64,000 bases of DNA, taken from Psychrobacter sp. M13 (GTDB taxonomy: Bacteria > Pseudomonadota > Gammaproteobacteria > Pseudomonadales > Moraxellaceae). The translations under genes were made by a program, and so were the position numbers. Below the pieces are notes generated by a model that was not told the origin of the DNA, did no database searches, and worked only from the letters and a program-made list of their open reading frames with translations. The stretch is from positions 124,001 through 188,000 of the forward strand of contig NZ_CP132194.1 in NCBI RefSeq assembly GCF_030718935.1, in the 5' to 3' direction. Below, piece by piece: positions 38,329 through 46,661 of the stretch (within the stretch, counting starts at the first letter, position 1; every line of letters begins with the position of its first letter).

Positions 38329-39669
38329 ATGTCTGTCGCTGTAACTACTACTGAAAACTCAAAAGTCTGTATTATTATCGGTCACGATATCGAAGCTATT
38401 ACTAGTAGTGTGGTGCTGGCAAGTTTAGGTCAGCAGGTGCATATCTATGCTGACTTGGCGCTACTAGAGCAGCAATTGCAGCAGTATAGCTTTGAGCATC
38501 ATCTGCAAGCACTATGGCAGCTCTATACTCAGCACCAGCAAATCGTTAGTCAAGCTTTGCCAGATAATGCTGATACGCTGCTTGAGCGTTATGAGAAAGT
38601 TACTACTGCTGATAGTAGTCAACCAATAGCCGCGATGTACTGGTTATTTTTAGATAGTATCAAAACCGAATGGTCAGATGATAACTGGATCACAGCCTTC
38701 AATCGAAGTCAGCAGCAGACGTTGCCAATCATTATCAGCGGTATTAGGCCATTAGGCTGTATTCCTACAGTAGCTGAGCGCTTGAAGCGTGCTTGGGTTT
38801 ATTATGTGCCATTTGTATTTTTGCAAGATGGTGATGCTTATAGTTCTATGCTTACGCCATCCCTATGGCTACTTGGAGAAAAGACGCCAGATAGTAGTCA
38901 GCATCTAGCTGCGCTCCAGCCTATTATTCAACACGCCAAAGCAAAGCACCATGCTGATATTGCCACTATAGAATTTGCGCGTAGCAGCATCATGGCGATG
39001 CTCGCAACGCGCGTCAGCTTTATGAATGAGATGTCCCGTTTGGCAGATAGCCTACAAATAGATATTAAAAAAGTCAGCCGTATTATGGGATTAGATGCGC
39101 GTATTGGTAGTAGTTACTTGCAAGCAGGTTGGGGCTTTGGTGGTAATACCTTACCTACAGAGCTAGATAAGCTACAGCGCTCAGCGGACGAGAAAAGCGT
39201 TAATATGCCTATGCTACAGTCAGTTAGACATATCAATGAAGACCAAAAAGAGCTGATATTCCGTAAGTTTTGGCAGTATTTTGACGGGTTTATTGATCAT
39301 AAGACGGTCATGATCTGGGGTGGTAGCTACAAGTCAGGATCAGGGCGTACCGCAGGGTCAGCCATTCATCCATTATTAGACTTATTATGGTCATATAACA
39401 TTAATACTCTAGTCTATAGTGATAAGGCCAAGACTGAGCTGGCAGATCTTTATAGCGAACAGCCGCTATTAACGCTCGTTGACAAGCCCTACCAACAGCT
39501 CAATGAGGCGCAGGCGGTGTTTATTATTACTTTATCACCGCAGCATAGGCTGGATGTCGCCCAGCTTAATCATCAAGCTATACCTATATTTGATGCGCAA
39601 AATGCACTAGCACGGAGTCAAATTGATACCTTAATAGGGGATTATGTCGGGATTGGTCGTAGTAAATAA
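38329..39669 (+). CDS. UDP-glucose/GDP-mannose dehydrogenase-like protein lacking catalytic residues
   Basis: A 446-residue full-length protein with the domain plan of UDP-glucose 6-dehydrogenase: N-terminal nucleotide-binding part, central helical domain (about 215-310), and C-terminal UDP-binding part (about 325-440). The key sites have changed. The canonical GFGGSCFPKD reads GFGGNTLPTE (269-278), so the nucleophilic Cys is a Thr. The usual E-L-x-K-Y-x-x-N-A stretch reads EFARSSIMAM, so the Lys and Asn are lost too. The N-terminal Gly-rich NAD loop is also weak (IIIGHDIEAIT). Oxidation of UDP-glucose is therefore unlikely; a structural, regulatory or relic role is possible. GAGAGG precedes the start, and there are no frame breaks. 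It lies in the galU-pgi block, where Acinetobacter carries active ugd. Confidence 0.78.
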   Translation: MSVAVTTTENSKVCIIIGHDIEAITSSVVLASLGQQVHIYADLALLEQQLQQYSFEHHLQALWQLYTQHQQIVSQALPDNADTLLERYEKVTTADSSQPIAAMYWLFLDSIKTEWSDDNWITAFNRSQQQTLPIIISGIRPLGCIPTVAERLKRAWVYYVPFVFLQDGDAYSSMLTPSLWLLGEKTPDSSQHLAALQPIIQHAKAKHHADIATIEFARSSIMAMLATRVSFMNEMSRLADSLQIDIKKVSRIMGLDARIGSSYLQAGWGFGGNTLPTELDKLQRSADEKSVNMPMLQSVRHINEDQKELIFRKFWQYFDGFIDHKTVMIWGGSYKSGSGRTAGSAIHPLLDLLWSYNINTLVYSDKAKTELADLYSEQPLLTLVDKPYQQLNEAQAVFIITLSPQHRLDVAQLNHQAIPIFDAQNALARSQIDTLIGDYVGIGRSK

Positions 39670-39715
39670 AAGCTTAGCTTTACTCTAATAAAAATTTTCT
39701 ATAAAACTGTCAAAG

Positions 39716-39754
39716 TGAAAACGCTTGTCAATTTTATGCTGACAGGCGTTTTTA
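39716..39754. terminator. bidirectional rho-independent terminator
   Basis: Stem AAAACGCTTGTCA / TGACAGGCGTTTTT (one G-T pair) between the convergent UGD-like and phosphohexomutase genes. Confidence 0.8.
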
Positions 39755-39792
39755 CTATTTTAAGGGATAGATTTTTAAGGGACAGGCTGTCA

Positions 39793-41262
39793 TTAAGCAG
39801 GAATAGCGCCTTGAGTTGCGAGCCACTGCTGGATATCTTGTGTTTTACTTGCTAATAGTCGCTCATCCCCACGAGTTTCGATATTTAATCGAATCAGCGG
39901 TTCGGTGTTAGAAGTGCGCAGATTAAAACGCCACTCGCCAAAGTCTAAACTCAAACCATCAAGCGTGTCTTTGTTAGGCTGCTCTAGGCTAAACTTATCT
40001 TCAATGCCTTTTATAATTGTCCCAGCATCGGTAGAGCTTAGGTGAAAGTTAAGCTCACCTGAGCTGGGATAAGCGCTGATATAACCAGTAACTAATTCTG
40101 AGAGCGTCTTGCCTGTGATGGATAATAGCTCTATGGTTAATAACCATGGAATCATCCCACTGTCGCAATAACAAAAGTCACGGAAATAGTGATGCGCTGA
40201 CATCTCGCCACCATAGATTGCCCCTGACTCTCGCATCACCTGCTTGATAAAGGAGTGTCCTGATTTGCTAATGACCGCTGTGCCATTATGTTCGCTAATC
40301 ACGGCTTTAGTGTTATAAAGCACTCTTGGATCGTAGACGATCGACTCATTGGGGTATTTGTTCAAAAAAGCTTGCGCCAGCATCCCTACCACATAACTAC
40401 CATCAATAAACGCGCCCGTTTCATCGAATAAAAAACAGCGATCAAAATCACCGTCAAAGGCAATACCAAGATCGGCTTTGTTCTGAATAACGGCTTGGCG
40501 AGTAGACTCTCTATTAGCCAAAATCATCGGATTAGGAATACCATTTGGAAAGCTACCATCAGGCTCATGGTGCAGCTTGATGACCTCAATCGGAGCATTG
40601 GCTTGCGTTAGTTTATCTACTAATAAGTCAACGACAGGTCCTGCGCTACCATTACCTGAATTGATCACTATCTTTAGCGGCTTTAACTTATCCATATCGA
40701 CAAAGCTTATGACATGATCGATATAAGCGCTTTTATCCGTCAATAATTGCAAACGACCTTTTACTGTCATGTCAGCGAATTGACCAGATTCTGCTAATGC
40801 TTGAATCTCGTTCAGACCATCATCCGCGCTAATCGGTTTTGAGTACTCTTTGACTAGCTTTAGCCCATTATAATTGATTGGGTTATGGCTTGCGGTAACT
40901 TCGATACCGCCTAGTACTTGGTAATGACTGGTCGCAAAATAGACCTCTTCGGTTCCCGTCATACCCAAATCAATGGCATCAATACCAGCGTCCCTAATAC
41001 CAGCGATAGTGGCTTGTTTTAACTGCTCGCTTGACTTACGAATATCGCTACCGATAACGATTGCAGATTTTAAAGCTTGTAATTCACTATTGCTCTTGGC
41101 CGTTTGAGATAAAATCTGTGCAAAAGCGCGCCCGATACGATAGGCAATAGCTTCATCTAAGCTGACGCCGAGCTCACCACGAATATCGTAGGCTTTAAAT
41201 GAGTCGATAGTAATAGGTGTAAATTCAGTAACAGCCTGATAGCTTGAATCATCGATAGACAT
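39793..41262 (-). CDS. phosphomannomutase/phosphoglucomutase
   Basis: A 489-residue alpha-D-phosphohexomutase that would convert mannose 6-phosphate or glucose 6-phosphate to the 1-phosphate, supplying GalU. The N-terminal FKAYDIRGELG, the phosphoserine loop EVTASHNPINYNG, the metal-binding DGDFDRCFLFDE, the sugar-binding GGEMSAHHYF and the C-terminal phosphate-binding RTSNTEPLIRLN are all intact. These features suit both the AlgC and CpsG/ManB types; the preferred sugar is not decided by sequence. It is convergent with galU-pgi and separated by a terminator, as pgm is at the edge of the Acinetobacter capsule locus. AAGGAA lies ~10 bases before ATG 41262. Confidence 0.93.
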   Translation of the reverse strand: MSIDDSSYQAVTEFTPITIDSFKAYDIRGELGVSLDEAIAYRIGRAFAQILSQTAKSNSELQALKSAIVIGSDIRKSSEQLKQATIAGIRDAGIDAIDLGMTGTEEVYFATSHYQVLGGIEVTASHNPINYNGLKLVKEYSKPISADDGLNEIQALAESGQFADMTVKGRLQLLTDKSAYIDHVISFVDMDKLKPLKIVINSGNGSAGPVVDLLVDKLTQANAPIEVIKLHHEPDGSFPNGIPNPMILANRESTRQAVIQNKADLGIAFDGDFDRCFLFDETGAFIDGSYVVGMLAQAFLNKYPNESIVYDPRVLYNTKAVISEHNGTAVISKSGHSFIKQVMRESGAIYGGEMSAHHYFRDFCYCDSGMIPWLLTIELLSITGKTLSELVTGYISAYPSSGELNFHLSSTDAGTIIKGIEDKFSLEQPNKDTLDGLSLDFGEWRFNLRTSNTEPLIRLNIETRGDERLLASKTQDIQQWLATQGAIPA

Positions 41263-41296
41263 AGAGTTTAAATTCCTTACGTTTGCTTATTATAGA

Positions 41297-41320
41297 AATA
41301 ACAGTCTTAATAACAGTGTC
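41297..41320. repeat. 12-bp tandem duplication
   Basis: AATAACAGTCTT is followed by AATAACAGTGTC in the divergent spacer between the phosphohexomutase gene and mazG. Confidence 0.5.
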
Positions 41321-41476
41321 ATTAGAGTTTGGTAATTATTAAATGATACACTAACTGATAAATAGATAGGGTGAAAGCTTTTAGCTAGATCATAATATAT
41401 CCAGAATTTATATGGTTTCTTAAACCCGTAATTTATTCATATACGTATTTTTTACTAAAAATATAAGAGATTTTTT

Positions 41477-42337
41477 ATGGCTGATCAAAATCAGATTACT
41501 GCACCTATGCCTGTACAAGGCGTGCCTGATGCTACTGGCGAATTAACGGACCTTTTAGCGCTAATGGCACGGCTGCGTAGTGATTGTCCATGGGATCAAA
41601 AACAAAGCAACCATAGCCTAATCCCTTATGCAATCGAAGAAGCTTATGAGCTTGGCGCGGCAGTACAAGAGGACGATGATGAAGATATAAAAAGCGAGCT
41701 TGGCGATGTATTGTTGCAAGTAATCTTTCACTGTCAGCTCTATGCTGAGCAAGGCCGTTTTGATATTAGTGACGTCATTACCACGCTACAACAAAAGCTG
41801 ATTCGTCGCCATCCGCATGTTTTTGATAGCGAGAATCTGGCCGATGAGGCTGCGGTAAAACTGCGTTGGGATGAGATCAAGGCGGAAGAGAATCAAGCTG
41901 CTGCTGCGCGAGGTAAACCTCGTCGTCGTTTAGATAGCGTAAAAGCGGGTAGCGCCCTTATGCAAGCGCAAGAAGTACAAAAACAAGCGTCAAAATTAGG
42001 CTTTGATTGGGAAAGTGTCGAGGGTGCATTGGACAAATTAGACGAAGAAGTTAGCGAGCTCAAAGCTGAAATTAAAGACAAATCCAAAAACGAGATAGCC
42101 GCCAATATTTGCGATATCGAAAAAGAGCTTGGCGACTGTATATTTGCACTAGTCAATGTCGCTCGTAAACTCAATCTCGATGCAGAAGCCTCGGCATTGA
42201 CCTGTGTGCATAAGTTCAAGTCACGTTTTGGTTTCATTGAGAGGCAACTAGCAGCGGCTGGCAAAAATTTAGAGGACAGTGATTTGACCCAGATGGAGAG
42301 GTTATGGGAGGCGGCTAAACGTCATGAACGCTTATAA
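41477..42337 (+). CDS. mazG: nucleoside triphosphate pyrophosphohydrolase MazG
   Basis: Hydrolyses NTPs and dNTPs to monophosphates and pyrophosphate, limiting mutagenic nucleotides and ppGpp-related signalling in related bacteria. Two MazG repeats are seen. The first (about 20-125) contains CPWDQKQSNHSLIPYAIEEA and the metal-binding ExxE...ExxD pattern SELGDVLLQVIFH. The second (about 170-260) contains EEVSELKAEI and EKELGDCIFALVNVA. At 286 residues it is slightly longer than E. coli MazG. The 3' end overlaps a possible start of the exported helix-hairpin-helix gene. Confidence 0.94.
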   Translation: MADQNQITAPMPVQGVPDATGELTDLLALMARLRSDCPWDQKQSNHSLIPYAIEEAYELGAAVQEDDDEDIKSELGDVLLQVIFHCQLYAEQGRFDISDVITTLQQKLIRRHPHVFDSENLADEAAVKLRWDEIKAEENQAAAARGKPRRRLDSVKAGSALMQAQEVQKQASKLGFDWESVEGALDKLDEEVSELKAEIKDKSKNEIAANICDIEKELGDCIFALVNVARKLNLDAEASALTCVHKFKSRFGFIERQLAAAGKNLEDSDLTQMERLWEAAKRHERL

Positions 42338-42377
42338 ATACTTCTTGTATCTTATAAACTCAAATGGGCTCATCAAA

Positions 42378-42719
42378 ATGATTAAAATACTGATCAGCTT
42401 GGTGACAGTCATTCTTATGACGGTTAGCAGCACGCAAGCCGTGCCCTGTTTTGACAATCCGCAAACGGCTTATAATTATCTAATAGCGCAAGAAAACGTC
42501 GAGATTCAGGCAATAACCCAAGCTGGCGTCAATATTAATCGCGCTGATGAGGGCGAGCTGACGACGCTAAAGGGCATCGGTAGTAGCAAAGCACAAGAGA
42601 TTATTCTGTATCGTGAGATGTTCGGTGAGTTTAAAACCATTGATGATTTGGCAAAAGTTAAAGGCATAGGTACAAAAACAGTAGAAAATAATCGCTCACG
42701 CTTAAAGGTTAAAAACTAA
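42378..42719 (+). CDS. exported helix-hairpin-helix (ComEA-like) protein
   Basis: A 113-residue protein with an N-terminal signal peptide (MIKILISLVTVILMTVSSTQA). A C-terminal ComEA-type double helix-hairpin-helix domain follows: VNINRADEGELTTLKGIGSSKAQEIILYR, then FKTIDDLAKVKGIGTKTVENNR. Such proteins bind double-stranded DNA in the periplasm; ComEA is part of natural transformation. A longer frame from ATG 42324 overlaps mazG and has GGAGG upstream, but would bury the signal peptide, so 42378 is preferred. Other competence genes are not near, and small HhH proteins exist outside competence, so a DNA-uptake role is inference. Confidence 0.8.
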   Translation: MIKILISLVTVILMTVSSTQAVPCFDNPQTAYNYLIAQENVEIQAITQAGVNINRADEGELTTLKGIGSSKAQEIILYREMFGEFKTIDDLAKVKGIGTKTVENNRSRLKVKN

Positions 42720-42907
42720 AAATTTCCTTGTCGAGTATATTCATAGTATTAAATACTACTGTTTTTGACAAAATAGCACGTAAGTAAATGTCTAAAAACC
42801 CCTAATAAGCCTAAAATTTGTTAAACTACAAGGTACATCCGCCTGACGAGAACTGTGCGAGAATTGTATTAGTCAGGGTGGTTAAGAATATGGCAAGGAG
42901 TAGATGC

Positions 42908-45196
42908 ATGGCCGAGCGTGCCGCCAAGCAGTTAGAACTGAATAAATCTGAATTACCTAATTCCATCACCGAAGTAATCGCTACTCTATCCCGAGCAGGT
43001 TTTGATGCCTATATCGTTGGTGGTGGAGTGCGTGATACTTTGCTAGGACTGCGTCCAAAAGACTTCGATGCCGTCACCGATGCCAAGCCACATGAGATAA
43101 AAGATGTCTTTGGTAAGCGCTGTCGTATTATTGGTCGTCGCTTTCAGTTAGCGCATGTGTACTCAGGTCGCGAACTCATCGAAGTGGCGACTTTTCGTGG
43201 TCCACCCAATAATGATGCCAATACCAATCAAGACGGTATGATCATTCGCGATAACGTTTGGGGTGATATCAAACAAGACTTTGCCCGTCGTGATTTCTCT
43301 ATCAATGCCTTGTATTATCAGCCACTAAAGGGTGTGGTTCATGATTTTTGTGGTGCGCTTGAGGATATTCGCAATAAGACTATTCGCTTGTTAGGCAATG
43401 CGCCAGTACGTATCGAAGAAGATCCTGTGCGTCTATTACGTGCGCTGCGCTTCAAAGCCAAGCTTGGCTTCGAGTTTGATGATGAGCTGGCTGATCAGTT
43501 TCATGAAGGTAACTGGTCGCTACTTGAGCAAATATCGCCACATCGACTCTATGATGAGACGCAAAAGATGTTTACTGGTGGCTACCTTGTCCCCTTATTG
43601 CCGTTACTATTTGAGTCAGGTGCTATCGATAGTCTGATTATCTATCCGCCCTCCCAGCCTAACGCGTTAGTCAAACAAGTAGCAATTAATACCGATAAGC
43701 GCATCAATACGGGCAAAAGTATCAATCCTGCTTTCTTTTATGCTGCTTTATTGTGGGAAAACTACCTGCATCAGTTAGAAAAAGCCAAAAAGCGTAATAT
43801 GCCTTTTGCCGATGCGCAAATGCAAGCGGCGGGAAAAGTTATAGAGCGCCAACGTATTAAGACTGCTATTCCCAAATTTGCTGAGCAGTTTATTCGCGAT
43901 ATCTGGATCTTGCAGCCAAAATTAGCAGCGCCACGTAGTAAACAGATAGAGCAACTGGCTGAGCATCCACGCTTTCGAGCAGGCTTTGACTTTTTATTAT
44001 TGCGTGAGCAATGCGGGGATGCTGAGCATCCGTTATCTGAGTCAACCAATGAGATGGGCGACTGGTGGCAGACTTATCAGACCTTATCTGAGGCGCAAAA
44101 GCAGCAGGCAATTGAGGACTTTGATGAAGGTATCCGTCGCGGTGCTTATAAGCAAGATAAGAGTCGCAGGCGAGATCGTTCGCACAATCGTCAAAGTCAT
44201 CAAAATCAGACAGAGCAAGCAAATAGCAATGATGATGAGCGCTACATAAATAGTAGTCATAAAAAAACTAGCGATAATGAACAGCCTATGAATAATGAAA
44301 ATACGAACAACGGCAATGCCAAAGTGAATAACGACCCTGCAAACGTGCCTACACGTCGCCGTCGTCGCACTGATACTGAGTCGGATGCAAAGCTTGATGA
44401 TAAGTTAGACAGTACACAAAGCCAGCAAGAAAGTAGCCAAAAAAACTCTCGCGCCAATAGTAGTAAGAGTAATAGCTCTCGCAGAAAGTCAGGCAGTAAG
44501 CTGACACCGCGAGAGAAGCACGATAGCCATGAGTTGGCTCAATTGCAGCAGTTATCCCTCGCTAACAACAGCATTGAGTTGCAACAAGATAAAGGGTCGA
44601 CTCCTGCGCCGTTATTTGTGATTGAGCATGCTAATGTCGTGCCACCGCTGAAAAAACAGCTGGCAGAGCCAGTGCAAGCGTCTGATGTTAAAAAGACTAA
44701 CGCTAAAGCGGCTACTAAAGAAGCCACCAAAGAAAAACCAACCAGCACCAGCCAAGCTAAGGATGAGTCTGATTGTAGCAGCAGTGCAAAACAAGCTAAG
44801 CCTAAGCGTTCTACCGCTGCAAAAGCGACCGTAGCGCAAACGCCGAAACTAGTAAGTATCAACAACGAACCTATACCGCATCAGCGCCGTCGTCGTCAGC
44901 CTAGTGCTGAAGCAATCGGTGCTGACAAGGCTACTGATACTGCTAAGAGTTCAGCTGCGCAGGTTGTTATTGATGCCAAACCTCAGCTGCAACCAAAAGC
45001 TAAGTCTCGTCCTGCGAAAGTTAGTAAAAGCGTAAGCTCAGATAAAGCTGCCAAAACGTCTGTCGATGAACAGAGTAATACCAGTCAAAAATCTACGCCC
45101 AATAAATCGGCTAGTTTAGCTAGTAACAAAGGAGCTGTGCCAGCAAAGCGTCGCCGTCGTCAGCCGAGTACTGATACGACAGTGAGTGAGCGATAA
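42908..45196 (+). CDS. pcnB: poly(A) polymerase I with long basic C-terminal tail
   Basis: Adds poly(A) tails to RNA 3' ends, marking them for decay. The class II nucleotidyltransferase core has GGGVRD (38-43), DFD (52-54) and FARRDFSINALYY; the RNA-binding region includes EEDPVRLLRALRFKAKLGF. The frame is open from 42818, but AAGGAG seven bases before ATG 42908 marks the start, giving 762 residues. Beyond about residue 425 the protein is a ~335-residue Lys/Arg/Ser/Gln-rich, probably disordered tail. Within it the cluster RRRR recurs three times (RRRRRTDTES, RRRRQPSAEA, RRRRQPSTDT), the last at the C-terminus. E. coli PcnB is ~465 residues, so most of the tail is extra. folK starts within its last codons. 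Confidence 0.94.
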   Translation: MAERAAKQLELNKSELPNSITEVIATLSRAGFDAYIVGGGVRDTLLGLRPKDFDAVTDAKPHEIKDVFGKRCRIIGRRFQLAHVYSGRELIEVATFRGPPNNDANTNQDGMIIRDNVWGDIKQDFARRDFSINALYYQPLKGVVHDFCGALEDIRNKTIRLLGNAPVRIEEDPVRLLRALRFKAKLGFEFDDELADQFHEGNWSLLEQISPHRLYDETQKMFTGGYLVPLLPLLFESGAIDSLIIYPPSQPNALVKQVAINTDKRINTGKSINPAFFYAALLWENYLHQLEKAKKRNMPFADAQMQAAGKVIERQRIKTAIPKFAEQFIRDIWILQPKLAAPRSKQIEQLAEHPRFRAGFDFLLLREQCGDAEHPLSESTNEMGDWWQTYQTLSEAQKQQAIEDFDEGIRRGAYKQDKSRRRDRSHNRQSHQNQTEQANSNDDERYINSSHKKTSDNEQPMNNENTNNGNAKVNNDPANVPTRRRRRTDTESDAKLDDKLDSTQSQQESSQKNSRANSSKSNSSRRKSGSKLTPREKHDSHELAQLQQLSLANNSIELQQDKGSTPAPLFVIEHANVVPPLKKQLAEPVQASDVKKTNAKAATKEATKEKPTSTSQAKDESDCSSSAKQAKPKRSTAAKATVAQTPKLVSINNEPIPHQRRRRQPSAEAIGADKATDTAKSSAAQVVIDAKPQLQPKAKSRPAKVSKSVSSDKAAKTSVDEQSNTSQKSTPNKSASLASNKGAVPAKRRRRQPSTDTTVSER

Positions 45197-45752
45197 AGTG
45201 AATAGTAGCGACAATGCCAGCTGGGTCAGATGCTATTTAGGTCTAGGTAGTAATCTAGCGACTGAGTTGGGTTCGCCTGTTGAGCATATACAGCATACTT
45301 TAATGGCGTTAGATCAGCATAGACAGATTCGTGATCTGCAACCCTCTTCATTCTATGCCTCAAAGCCAATGGGACCACAAGATCAGCCCGATTTTATCAA
45401 TGCGGTAGTAGGGTTTGAGACCACCCTCGCACCACTTGAGCTGCTTGATGTTTGTCAGCACCTAGAGAGTGAGGCAAAGCGGGCGCGACTGCGTCATTGG
45501 GGCGAGCGTAGTCTCGATGTGGATATCTTGCTATACGGTCAAGCGCAGATAAACGAGTCGCGATTGATCGTACCGCATGCTGGCATAAGCGATCGTAATT
45601 TTGTCTTAGTGCCACTGCGAGAGCTTGCGCCTATACTAATGATTGCTGGCAAGCCGATAGTAGCTTATCCAATGAGCACCGATTGGACAGACTTAACGCA
45701 GCTAAATGTCGATATTAATCATACTGATCACCACAACGACAAAGTTTTATAA
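45186..45752 (+). CDS. folK: 2-amino-4-hydroxy-6-hydroxymethyldihydropteridine pyrophosphokinase
   Basis: Transfers pyrophosphate from ATP to the pterin in folate synthesis. CYLGLGSNLATELG is the family N-terminus and WGERSLDVDILLYG the HPPK signature; LIVPHAGISDRNFVLVPLRELAP completes it. The GTG start at 45186 overlaps the end of pcnB, suggesting coupling; another in-frame GTG lies at 45198. The length is 188. Order pcnB-folK-panB-panC is common in gammaproteobacteria. A short duplication spans the stop codon (45738-45767). Confidence 0.95.
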   Translation: MSDKVNSSDNASWVRCYLGLGSNLATELGSPVEHIQHTLMALDQHRQIRDLQPSSFYASKPMGPQDQPDFINAVVGFETTLAPLELLDVCQHLESEAKRARLRHWGERSLDVDILLYGQAQINESRLIVPHAGISDRNFVLVPLRELAPILMIAGKPIVAYPMSTDWTDLTQLNVDINHTDHHNDKVL

Positions 45753-45767
45753 GACAAGGTTTTACAA
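45738..45767. repeat. 15-bp tandem duplication across the folK stop
   Basis: GACAAAGTTTTATAA is followed by GACAAGGTTTTACAA. The first copy contains the folK stop codon, so the duplication extended the folK-panB spacer rather than the protein. Confidence 0.65.
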
Positions 45768-45784
45768 ATAGCATAGAGAGCTTT

Positions 45785-46585
45785 ATGACGACTTTATCAA
45801 CTTTAAAAAAATTCAAGCGAGAAGGCACTAAATTTACTTGTCTGACTTGTTATGATGCCATGTTTGCACGGATGATGGACAAAGCCAAGATTGACACTAT
45901 CTTGATCGGTGATAGCTTAGGTATGGTGGTACAAGGTCATGACTCTACTTTGCCTGTAAGTGTAGCAGATATGGCTTATCATACCGCCAATGTCGCACGT
46001 AGCAATAAGCACGCGCTTATTTTAGCGGACTTGCCCTTTATGAGTTACGTCACCTTGCCAGAGGCTATCGCCAATAGTCGTCAGCTGATGCAGGCGGGTG
46101 CGCATGTGATAAAGATTGAAGGTGGCAGCGAGCTGTGTGATTTAGTTAGCACATTGGCACAAGCAGGCACACCGACTTGTGTACATTTAGGATTGACTCC
46201 GCAATCAGTTAATGTCTTTGGTGGCTATAAGGTTCAAGGTCGTAGCGATGATTCTGCGGATAAATTGCTGAGCGATGCAAAGGCAGTAGTAGCAGCAGGC
46301 GCAGCTTTATTAGTATTAGAATGTGTTCCTGCTGAATTAGCCAAAGCCGTTACTAAGGCAGTAGCCGTACCCGTGATCGGCATAGGTGCAGGCGCAGATA
46401 CTGATGGTCAAGTATTAGTTATGCATGACATGCTGGGTATGGTTTATGGCCGTGTCCCAAGATTCGTCCACGACTTTTTGACTGATGAACGTAATACTGA
46501 ACATAGCATTGATGGCGCGTTTGCCTTATATCAGCAATCAGTAGTAGAGGGCAGTTTTCCAATGCAGCAGCATCAATTTGACTAG
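45785..46585 (+). CDS. panB: 3-methyl-2-oxobutanoate hydroxymethyltransferase
   Basis: First committed step of pantothenate synthesis: adds a hydroxymethyl group from methylene-THF to ketoisovalerate. Motifs GDSLGMVVQGHDSTLPVS (metal and substrate binding), LADLPFMSY, KIEGG and HLGLTPQSVNVFGGYKVQGR are intact. The length of 266 is normal. AGAGAG precedes ATG 45785. panC follows 76 bases later. Sitting next to folK places the folate-using step beside folate synthesis. Confidence 0.97.
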   Translation: MTTLSTLKKFKREGTKFTCLTCYDAMFARMMDKAKIDTILIGDSLGMVVQGHDSTLPVSVADMAYHTANVARSNKHALILADLPFMSYVTLPEAIANSRQLMQAGAHVIKIEGGSELCDLVSTLAQAGTPTCVHLGLTPQSVNVFGGYKVQGRSDDSADKLLSDAKAVVAAGAALLVLECVPAELAKAVTKAVAVPVIGIGAGADTDGQVLVMHDMLGMVYGRVPRFVHDFLTDERNTEHSIDGAFALYQQSVVEGSFPMQQHQFD

Positions 46586-46661
46586 ATTTCTAACGAACAG
46601 TTTTAGTAACAACTGTATTTTTAACTTAGCTTTTTCTATGACTGTATAAGAAGACTTTTTG

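Noticed and set aside
44257..44865. Hydrophobic antisense frames within the pcnB tail
   Set aside because: They are complements of Lys/Ser/Ala codons in the basic tail, which naturally read as Leu/Phe/Ala on the other strand.
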